Shown: in pieces, positions 1 through 5,633 of the stretch
Layout: each line of letters starts with the position of its first letter
How positions within the stretch are numbered: position 1 is the first letter of the stretch
From: Litorimonas sp049647245
GTDB lineage: Bacteria > Pseudomonadota > Alphaproteobacteria > Caulobacterales > Maricaulaceae
Length of the DNA: 7,552 nt
NCBI GenBank assembly: GCA_049647245.1
Contig: JBARXH010000044.1
Coordinates: forward strand, 1 to 7,552
Reading direction: 5' to 3'
Program-made: the position numbers and the translations under genes
The notes under the pieces: model-generated
Seen by the model: only the letters and a program-made list of their open reading frames with translations
Told to the model about the DNA's origin: nothing
The model's database searches: none

Positions 1-1
1 G

Positions 2-340
2 CGCACTCGTCTTCTGTCCCTGCGCCTGTTTCCGGTCGCGGAAAAAGAAGCCCTCGCCCCGGAAACCGTGGTGTCCGGCGAAGCGGGAGAGGAAGAACTG
101 GTCATCCCGCCCTTGCCGCTGGCGCTCGCAGCGTCGGTCGTGGACGGGCAAGCCGAAGCCTATCTCAGCGTGGATGGAGAGATCATCGCCGTGCGTCGCG
201 GGGACATGCTGCCGTCCGGCTGGGAAGTGGAGAGCGCAGACCTCGACGCCGTAGACCTGCGCTTCGGGCCGGTGCAACGCACCCTCGACATCGCAAGTGC
301 GGTTGATATAGCCCCGAACAGACGTCCGAGACGACGATGA
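2..340 (+). CDS. 3' end of a GspC-like T2SS inner-membrane clamp protein (5' truncated)
   Basis: The frame is open from the first bases of the window to a TGA at 338-340, so the gene begins upstream; about 112 residues are visible. The segment from roughly base 110 to 310 has the look of the HR/PDZ-replacing periplasmic domain of GspC or PilP. An Ala-rich strand is followed by YLSVDGEIIAVRRGDMLPSGW (a 'value, then GD, then turn' pattern), V-E-S-A-D-L-D, and a final V-x-L-x-x-G-x-x-x-x-L-D-I strand. It ends in a basic tail (NRRPRRR). In T2SS loci GspC lies just upstream of the secretin and links the inner-membrane platform to the N0 domain of GspD, and gspD is the next gene here. The transmembrane N-terminus is outside the window, so the family call rests on this C-terminal domain plus position. 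A PilP-like or unrelated periplasmic protein is the alternative. Confidence 0.6.
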   Translation, partial: RTRLLSLRLFPVAEKEALAPETVVSGEAGEEELVIPPLPLALAASVVDGQAEAYLSVDGEIIAVRRGDMLPSGWEVESADLDAVDLRFGPVQRTLDIASAVDIAPNRRPRRR

Positions 341-417
341 CCGGGCTGTCCAGGGGAATGATTTCCGACAGAAGCGGCTGCGGTGACCACCGGGCCGGAA
401 CGCAGGTTGGGGGCGTC

Positions 418-2577
418 GTGACGCACACGCTGGTGAAATTGCGCGGTTTCGCGCTCGTGGCCGTCGCAGTCGCTCTGGCCGCGTGTGAAACCACGCCGGA
501 CGCGCCGACATCCGCACAGGCCGATACGCTGCGCGAACAGTCCATCGGTTCTCGCGTCGCCCGACCCGCCGCTCCACCGCCCGTCGTGCAGCCCGCACCG
601 GCCGCGACCGATTTCGCGCGCCCGCCTTCCGTCGTCGCCGACGTGCCGGTCCTGTCCACCACGCAGCTCGGCGGGCAAGGTGGATCCGCCCGGGCTCCGC
701 GCCTGGGGGCGGAGACCGTGGACGCCTATGTCCCGGCCCTGCCGCTGCCAGAATTTCTCGATCTCGTCTTCGGCGAAATGCTCGACGTGCCCTACGTGAC
801 GGGTCCCGACGTGGCCGAGCGCGATGAGGTAATCCAGATCCGGTCATCCGGTACGATGAGCGCCCGCAACTTCCTCAGCCTCGTATCCGGCGCCTTGCAG
901 GAATACGGCATCCGCGTCGTACCACAGGACGGGGCCTATGCGGTCCTCAACGACGCCACGCTGCGCTCGCGCATCCCCGAATTCATCAAGTCCCGCGCCC
1001 GTCTGCGGACCCGCGCCGATCTCCGCCCCGTGGTCCAGTTCGTGGAACTGCGCGCCATCGATCCCAATTCCATGCAGTCCATCCTGCAGGAAGCGTTTGG
1101 GCGCAATCCGGACAATATCTCGATCAAGGCGCAGCAGGGCGACGGCTACATCTCGCTCGCCGGGCTGCCCGCCGACGTGGACGCGGCCATCGCCATCATC
1201 CAGCAGCTGGACGATCTGGAATTCGCCGGTTCCCAGGTCGTGCGCTACACACCGCGCTACTGGGACGTGACGGAACTGTCGCAGGATCTTGCGACCGCCC
1301 TGCGCTTCGAGGGTTGGGAAGTGTCCACCAATGTCGCGCAGACTCGCACCATCGCGCTCTTGCCCGTCGCCTTTTCCAACGACCTGTTCGTCTTCGCCAA
1401 GACGGAGCTGGCGCAGGAGCGCGTGGCCGACTGGATCCGCGAGTTCGACAGCCCGGCGGAGCGCGGCGACGCCGAGCAGGTCTTCATCTACCAGGTGCAG
1501 AACGTGGACGCGACGCTGCTGGCGGAAACGGCCAATCGGGCGCTTGGGCAAGGCGGGCTGGAGGCCCTGATCGGGGAAGAACCCGGCGGGGTCGGGATCG
1601 TGCCCGGGGAAAGCGTAATCAACCAGCGCGACACGCGCGGTGGTCTTTCCGGTCGCACGTCGGGCGGACCGTTCACTGTGGATCGGCTGGGCAACAGGCT
1701 TCTCTATACCGGCACGGGGATCGAGTATGAAAAGGTCGTCGAATTCCTCGAGACGCTCGATACGCCCGCGCCTGAAGTGCTGATCGAGGTTCAGATCGCG
1801 GAAGTGACTCTGACGGACGGCCTAAATTATGGGGTGGAGCTGTTCAGCGGCGACTTGCTTGGCGGCAGTGACACACTCACGGCTGGGACCGGGGGGCTTG
1901 AGCTTGGTGGATCCGGAGTCACTGTGAGCTTGTTGAGCGGTGATGCCACGGCAACACTCAATACTCTGGCATCCAACCGTCAGGTCAAAGTCCTGTCCAC
2001 GCCGGTCCTGGTCGCTCGGTCCGGCAGTGTGGCTGAAATCCAAGTCGGGCAAGATGTGCCCGTCATCTCGTCACAGCGCGCTGCGCCATCGCAGGACGGT
2101 ACTGGGTCGCTCGACGTGTTGCAGCAGGTCAATTACCGCTCGACGGGTGTGTTGCTTTCCATCGAGCCGATTGTGTTCTCCAACCGTCGAGTCGACCTCA
2201 CCGTTTCACAGGAAGTGTCGTCAACGATCGAAGTGCCCAATGCTCCGATTTCAAGCCCGACAATTTCCAATCGTTCTCTCTCCACTCAGTTGTCGCTGGA
2301 GGACGGGCAAACGGCTGTGCTTGGCGGGCTGATACAGGAGAACACGGTTCGCGATCAGGATGGTGTACCAATACTCAAAGATATTCCGATTGTAGGGGGG
2401 CTGTTTTCCAACAACAGCTTTTCACAAGACCGTACGGAGCTGGTCGTGCTCATCACCGCCTATGTCCTTCGCGGGCAGGTGGACAAATCCCAGTTCGTCC
2501 AGGAAATGTCCGGGCGCATCGACCGGGCGTTCTCGGACCGCTCGCGCATGATGACGCTGGAGCCGTCGAAGCTCTAG
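418..2577 (+). CDS. gspD: T2SS secretin GspD, probable outer-membrane lipoprotein
   Basis: Outer-membrane channel of the type II secretion system, 719 residues from GTG 418. That start puts a lipoprotein signal at the N-terminus: a short basic n-region (K7, R9), an Ala/Val-rich h-region and the lipobox L-A-A-C with Cys23, followed by Glu at +2, which favours outer-membrane sorting. G-rich bases at 404-413 could serve as a ribosome site. ATG 337 overlaps the upstream stop as ATGA and would add 27 residues before the signal; ATG 358 is a third option. After a Pro/Ala-rich linker come N0 (about 102-180), N1 (204-270), N2 (273-345) and N3 (353-445, with a Gly-rich insertion). The secretin domain (452-685) includes VKVLSTPVLVARSGSVAEIQ and the closing signature VPILKDIPIVGGLF (650-663). 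Lipidated secretins such as HxcQ can reach the outer membrane without a separate pilotin. Codon use and G+C shift within the secretin domain (see findings). The next gene starts 3 bases after the stop. Confidence 0.95.
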   Translation: MTHTLVKLRGFALVAVAVALAACETTPDAPTSAQADTLREQSIGSRVARPAAPPPVVQPAPAATDFARPPSVVADVPVLSTTQLGGQGGSARAPRLGAETVDAYVPALPLPEFLDLVFGEMLDVPYVTGPDVAERDEVIQIRSSGTMSARNFLSLVSGALQEYGIRVVPQDGAYAVLNDATLRSRIPEFIKSRARLRTRADLRPVVQFVELRAIDPNSMQSILQEAFGRNPDNISIKAQQGDGYISLAGLPADVDAAIAIIQQLDDLEFAGSQVVRYTPRYWDVTELSQDLATALRFEGWEVSTNVAQTRTIALLPVAFSNDLFVFAKTELAQERVADWIREFDSPAERGDAEQVFIYQVQNVDATLLAETANRALGQGGLEALIGEEPGGVGIVPGESVINQRDTRGGLSGRTSGGPFTVDRLGNRLLYTGTGIEYEKVVEFLETLDTPAPEVLIEVQIAEVTLTDGLNYGVELFSGDLLGGSDTLTAGTGGLELGGSGVTVSLLSGDATATLNTLASNRQVKVLSTPVLVARSGSVAEIQVGQDVPVISSQRAAPSQDGTGSLDVLQQVNYRSTGVLLSIEPIVFSNRRVDLTVSQEVSSTIEVPNAPISSPTISNRSLSTQLSLEDGQTAVLGGLIQENTVRDQDGVPILKDIPIVGGLFSNNSFSQDRTELVVLITAYVLRGQVDKSQFVQEMSGRIDRAFSDRSRMMTLEPSKL

Positions 2578-2580
2578 CCC

Positions 2581-3054
2581 ATGTCCCGCGCCCGGAAGAC
2601 CAGGCCTCGCGCCGAGACCTGCGGGTCGCCGGACAGAGAGGGGGGCTTTTCGGTTCTGGAAGCCTTGGTCGCCATGGCCTTGCTGGCCGCCGCCTTTCTG
2701 CCCCTGCTCGAGCTTCAGGCCCGCTTTGTGAGCGCCACGGACGGTCTGGAACGCGCGACGCTCCGTATGGCGGACCGGCAGATGGCAATGGAAGTGGCCG
2801 CATCCATTAACTTCGCCGCGCAGCCCGCCGGAGACTATGTCCTGGGCCGCAAACGCTTGCGCTGGGTATCGAAGCCCGTGGAAACGCCCCGGTCCGTCAG
2901 GACGGACTACGGGGTGCCGACGCGGTTCAACGCCGGCCTGTACGATGTGACGTTGACCGTCTCGGATGAACAGGGCGGCGGACAATCGACCCGCCACACA
3001 TTGCGTGGCCTGGGTTGGCAGCCGACGGAATCGGTCTTCGATGTTGCCGGATGA
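2581..3054 (+). CDS. gspI: T2SS minor pseudopilin, GspI-like
   Basis: Predicted 157-residue type IV-pilin-like protein. It has a 22-residue basic leader and a prepilin peptidase site E-G-G|F with Phe23 as the first mature residue and Glu27 at the conserved +5 position. The hydrophobic helix is FSVLEALVAMALLAAAFLPL. The LEALVAMALLA form of the helix and the short mature length (135 residues) are typical of GspI, the minor pseudopilin that nucleates the pseudopilus tip with GspJ and GspK. The C-terminal part is beta-rich (YDVTLTVSDEQ, then HTLRGLGW), also compatible with GspI. ATG 2581 lies 3 bases after the gspD stop. The nearest GGAG (2559-2562) is too distant to act well, so translational coupling to gspD is likely. 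The pseudopilin class is clear; the exact subtype (I rather than H or J) is less certain. GspI is normally encoded after GspH, not directly after GspD. Confidence 0.85.
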   Translation: MSRARKTRPRAETCGSPDREGGFSVLEALVAMALLAAAFLPLLELQARFVSATDGLERATLRMADRQMAMEVAASINFAAQPAGDYVLGRKRLRWVSKPVETPRSVRTDYGVPTRFNAGLYDVTLTVSDEQGGGQSTRHTLRGLGWQPTESVFDVAG

Positions 3055-3119
3055 AGCCCCTGGCAACACCCGGAACAGTCACAAACTTTAACGCCGCGTG
3101 ACCCGTCAGGAGGCGCGAT

Positions 3120-3135
3120 CCGTGCATCCGTGCAA
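3120..3135 (+). repeat. Two tandem copies of an 8-base unit upstream of the promoter
   Basis: CCGTGCAT is followed directly by CCGTGCAA, so seven of eight bases repeat in phase. It lies about 40 bases upstream of the -35 box of the acidic-protein gene, where activators often bind. It could be a regulator site or chance; no known binding motif is recognised. Confidence 0.3.
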
Positions 3136-3173
3136 CACACGCCCAACAACCGCATTAATATGCATTTTTGCTG

Positions 3174-3203
3174 TTGACCCTTGCGCTTTGGCTCTCCTAA
3201 GAC
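3174..3203 (+). promoter_or_regulatory. Promoter of the acidic exported protein gene
   Basis: TTGACCC (3174-3180), a 15-base spacer, then CCTAAGAC (3196-3203). This compares with the Caulobacter housekeeping pattern TTGACGS - N10-14 - GCTANAWC, matching 6 of 8 positions in the -10 element with a spacer one base too long. The bases just upstream (3154-3169) are A/T-rich with a run of five T, resembling an UP element in an otherwise G+C-rich region. Transcription would start near 3210, giving a leader of about 120 bases. It fits the position ahead of a gene with strong codon bias and its own terminator. Inferred by eye only. Confidence 0.55.
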
Positions 3204-3231
3204 GGCCACAAGACGAGAAGGCCTTTGGGAT

Positions 3232-3253
3232 TCACGCGGATAATCCGTCGTGA
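3232..3253 (+). promoter_or_regulatory. Hairpin in the 5' leader of the acidic protein mRNA
   Basis: TCACG-CGGAT (3232-3241) can pair with ATCCG (3243-3247) and CGTGA (3249-3253), leaving a single unpaired T at 3248. With a realistic loop (AUAAU) this gives eight base pairs and one bulge. It sits about 20-25 bases downstream of the predicted transcription start, well away from the start codon, so a role in 5' mRNA protection is more plausible than blocking of translation. No known riboswitch is recognised in the leader. Confidence 0.4.
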
Positions 3254-3322
3254 GGTCTGCAATGGGGGTAAGCTGGTCTTGGGAAATCATCGGTCCGGCG
3301 GGGTGTCGGCCTTTAGCAAATC

Positions 3323-3328
3323 GAGGAA
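3323..3328 (+). promoter_or_regulatory. Ribosome binding site deciding the start of the acidic protein
   Basis: GAGGAA lies 4 bases before ATG 3333 (6 bases from the GAGG core), by far the best Shine-Dalgarno match in the window. It fixes ATG 3333 as the start; the reading frame stays open upstream to a TTG at 3225, but that version would bury the signal peptide. Confidence 0.85.
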
Positions 3329-3332
3329 ACTC

Positions 3333-4862
3333 ATGACTCTTAAGAGACTTCTTGCAGCCACGTCCGTGGCCGCTCTCATGGCGACCAGCGCCCACGCGCT
3401 CGACGCAGACGTCACGGCACCGGCTGCCGTGGTCACTCCGGCCCTGGAACTGGACTTCCCGCAGCCTGCCGCCAACACGGCGCCGCTGCAGTTCGAACTG
3501 TTCACCGAAACGGGTGCCTACCCGTCCGGTAACAACATCGTCGTCCAGCTGACGCTGCCGTCCGGCACGTCCTTCTCGTCCGCTGCAACCGGCGCAAACG
3601 TGACCGGTAACTGCGACACGACCCGCACGGGTTCCGGTGCTGCTTGTGGCGGTGTTGCCGTTGTTGGCGCTGCTGGCGTCTCCGCAACGCTTCAGAACGG
3701 TGGTGGTGTCGGCGCGACGACTGCTGAATACCTCGTCTCGGTGAACTCGGGCGTGAACATTAACGAGCTGGCCTTCGACTTCGACATCCGCCTGGATGCC
3801 TGTGTCACGACGCCGACCGCTCTGACCATCACGGCAGAAATCGACGGCTCCGGCACGAACATCGAAGACGGTATCGCCGTCGGTGACGACGCTGTCGCAG
3901 CCTGTGCGTCCGCTCTGAACGGTGTCGTCTTCGACGACGAGCCGACCGACGATGACAACTTCATCGAACTGCCTGACTTTGTCGACCTCGACGATAGCCA
4001 AATCGGTTACATCAACTACAGCTTCTCCGGCGCCGCTCGCAGCATCGACGGAACGGCCGTGGATGCTACTGACGTGACGTCTGTGACATTCGACGTTGTG
4101 TTCCCGGATGCTGACTCCGATGAATACATCGACGACGTCTACATCGACTTCGACAGCAATACTTGTGCAGCTCAGGACCTTGTCGCAACGGACAATGGCG
4201 ATGGAACATACACGTTCGCTATCACTGCTGGTAACATCGCTCTCTTCACGAACGGCGGCAACACTGCAGCGACTATCAATGTCAACCAAGACGCGCTCTG
4301 CGCAGATGTCCTTGCTGGCAACACCGACCCGATCCCGACGCAGCAGCTCTCCGTCGATGACGCGACGGTCGTCTTCAACGACACAAACGCCAACTTCGTG
4401 GCGACCGAAGCCGGTGCAGAAGGTAACATCGACCTGCTGAACCGCGAAGGCCAAGCCTTCGGCTTCTTCGACTGGAACGGTTCCGCTGGCACGAACAGCG
4501 TCTACCGCGTCACGGGCCTGCCCGTTGGCGAGGCGATCGACTACACGGTCACCTTCGAGCGTTCCAACCCGGCAACCGCAGACGGCACGTACACCGGCAC
4601 GGTGACGAGCACGACCGGCGAAGCCGTTCTGACATCCTTCGACAACTTCGGTCTGACGGCTGGCCCGGACTTCACCCGCGCAGACGTGCTGATGAACTTC
4701 GAAGTCGCTACCGTTGCAAACGGTGGCACTGCCGACCTCGACGTTGACCGTCTGATGGCTCGTAACGGTGTCGTCTCCGCCTTCAACGATGGCGCGAACT
4801 TCGACGACTTCGGTAACGACGGCCCGAACAACGACGCCGACGAAAACAACGACAACGAATAG
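3333..4862 (+). CDS. Abundant-type exported acidic protein of unknown family, candidate T2SS substrate or surface-layer protein
   Basis: A 509-residue protein with a clear Sec signal (MTLKRLLAATSVAALMATSA, cleavage after A-H-A at 22). I do not recognise a named family. The mature part is rich in Asp, Thr, Ala, Gly, Val and Asn, and looks all-beta. It contains no lysine or histidine and one tryptophan (W381). By hand count there are roughly 57 Asp and 19 Glu against 9 Arg. Six cysteines (94, 105, 157, 191, 278, 323) could form disulfides in the periplasm. Three rough segments are visible (about 30-200, 220-350, 355-485), with very acidic stretches at 200-221 and 259-274 and an Asn/Asp tail (485-509). 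There is no autotransporter, RTX, pilin or LPXTG feature. Codon use is strongly biased (CTG, ATC, AAC, GAC, TCC), although the first codons (ACT CTT AAG AGA CTT CTT) are not, which is common in signal peptides. Its own promoter, strong ribosome site and terminator point to high expression. S-layer or T2SS cargo is inference from composition and location. Confidence 0.9.
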   Translation: MTLKRLLAATSVAALMATSAHALDADVTAPAAVVTPALELDFPQPAANTAPLQFELFTETGAYPSGNNIVVQLTLPSGTSFSSAATGANVTGNCDTTRTGSGAACGGVAVVGAAGVSATLQNGGGVGATTAEYLVSVNSGVNINELAFDFDIRLDACVTTPTALTITAEIDGSGTNIEDGIAVGDDAVAACASALNGVVFDDEPTDDDNFIELPDFVDLDDSQIGYINYSFSGAARSIDGTAVDATDVTSVTFDVVFPDADSDEYIDDVYIDFDSNTCAAQDLVATDNGDGTYTFAITAGNIALFTNGGNTAATINVNQDALCADVLAGNTDPIPTQQLSVDDATVVFNDTNANFVATEAGAEGNIDLLNREGQAFGFFDWNGSAGTNSVYRVTGLPVGEAIDYTVTFERSNPATADGTYTGTVTSTTGEAVLTSFDNFGLTAGPDFTRADVLMNFEVATVANGGTADLDVDRLMARNGVVSAFNDGANFDDFGNDGPNNDADENNDNE

Positions 4863-4882
4863 TCTTCGGACCCATTCTTTGG

Positions 4883-4912
4883 AAAGCGGCGCTTCGGCGC
4901 CGCTTTTTTTTT
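4883..4912 (+). terminator. Strong intrinsic terminator after the acidic protein gene
   Basis: AAAGCGGCGC (4883-4892), a TTCG loop (4893-4896) and GCGCCGCTTT (4897-4906) form a perfect ten-base-pair stem. It merges into nine consecutive T (4904-4912). It starts 20 bases after the stop codon. The UUCG tetraloop makes the hairpin very stable. The A-tract on the 5' side also gives the reverse complement some terminator character. Confidence 0.95.
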
Positions 4913-4938
4913 GCCTTCGCGTCGTCTAGCGTCGCGGC

Positions 4939-5622
4939 ATGGCGTCCCCGGAAAACAATTACGACGTAGAAGCTCTAAAGCGTAGGATCGCGACGCAAGG
5001 GCATCGCAAGGTCGTCGGCGGTCTTTGGGACGTCATCGGCCCTATGCAGCGAAACTACTTGGCAGACGTCGGTCACAAACCCTCAGACACTCTACTCGAC
5101 GTTGGCTGCGGGTCACTTCGGGGCGGCAAGCATCTGATCGAATGGCTTCAGCCGGGACGCTATCATGGCTTCGACATCAGCCAGGACTTGCTGGATGCGG
5201 GTTATAAGAAAGAGTTGACGGATAATCAGAGAGAGAGACTGCCAAGACATCAGTTGGCGGACGGGAACCGGTTTTCCTTCCCGAAAACTTGGGCGAATAT
5301 CGACAGAGCCTTCGCCTTTTCACTGATGACGCATCTCAACCTGAATTCGATCGGTCTGCTGTTCCATCAGCTGGGACGCGTGCTCTCTCCAGCCGCAGAA
5401 TTTCATACCACGGTCTTCGACATCCCCGATGGCGATGACTGGACACTGAGCCTAACCCATCCAGCGGGTATCACGACGTATCCGGACAAGGACCCCTATC
5501 ACTACACGGCCGATCAGCTGGACAGCGTGTCCCGACAGTTCGGATTCGAACTAAAGTCCGTCAATGCGTTCGGGCATCCGCGCGACCAGAAGATGGCTGT
5601 CTTCCGCCGGACGAACCCGTAG
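4939..5622 (+). CDS. Class I SAM-dependent methyltransferase, substrate unknown
   Basis: A 227-residue soluble protein with a Rossmann-type methyltransferase core. Motif I is LLDVGCGSLRGG (52-63), the acidic end of strand 2 is H-G-F-D-I (D79) followed by S-Q-D-L-L-D, Q-L-A-D-G-N (105-110) is a likely adenine-side loop, and DRAFAFSLMTHLN (122-134) is the motif IV region. The N-terminal R-R-I-A-T-Q-G-H-R-K-V-V-G-G-L-W resembles small methyltransferases often found near polysaccharide or glycan genes; that resemblance is from memory. There is no signal peptide or membrane segment, so it acts in the cytoplasm. It starts 27 bases after the terminator and no Shine-Dalgarno sequence precedes ATG 4939. 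G+C is lower than in its neighbours (61 of 120 bases at 5221-5340, against 42 of 60 at 6481-6540 in gspE), with codons such as CTA and AGA/AGG, suggesting a separate origin. No role in secretion can be read from the sequence. Confidence 0.9.
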   Translation: MASPENNYDVEALKRRIATQGHRKVVGGLWDVIGPMQRNYLADVGHKPSDTLLDVGCGSLRGGKHLIEWLQPGRYHGFDISQDLLDAGYKKELTDNQRERLPRHQLADGNRFSFPKTWANIDRAFAFSLMTHLNLNSIGLLFHQLGRVLSPAAEFHTTVFDIPDGDDWTLSLTHPAGITTYPDKDPYHYTADQLDSVSRQFGFELKSVNAFGHPRDQKMAVFRRTNP

Positions 5623-5633
5623 TCGATCAAGGC

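Noticed and set aside
3043..3067. Inverted repeat GTTGCC ... GGCAAC around the pseudopilin stop codon, as a terminator for the gspD operon
   Set aside because: Six base pairs with a 13-base loop and no T-run; too weak to call.
3225..3332. An N-terminal extension of the acidic protein from TTG 3225
   Set aside because: It would place 36 residues before a standard signal peptide and ignores the excellent GAGGAA site before ATG 3333.
2907..4454. A 515-codon open frame on the minus strand across the acidic protein gene
   Set aside because: It is the mirror of a gene rich in GAC and GTC codons, whose complements are also sense codons. It is full of Val/Asp/Arg repeats, has no domain or ribosome site, and runs across the promoter and the end of the pseudopilin gene.
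4911..4930. TTGCCT and TCTAGC as a promoter for the methyltransferase
   Set aside because: The two boxes are only 8 bases apart and the first overlaps the terminator T-run. Only the -10-like part is kept, as a speculation about a leaderless start.
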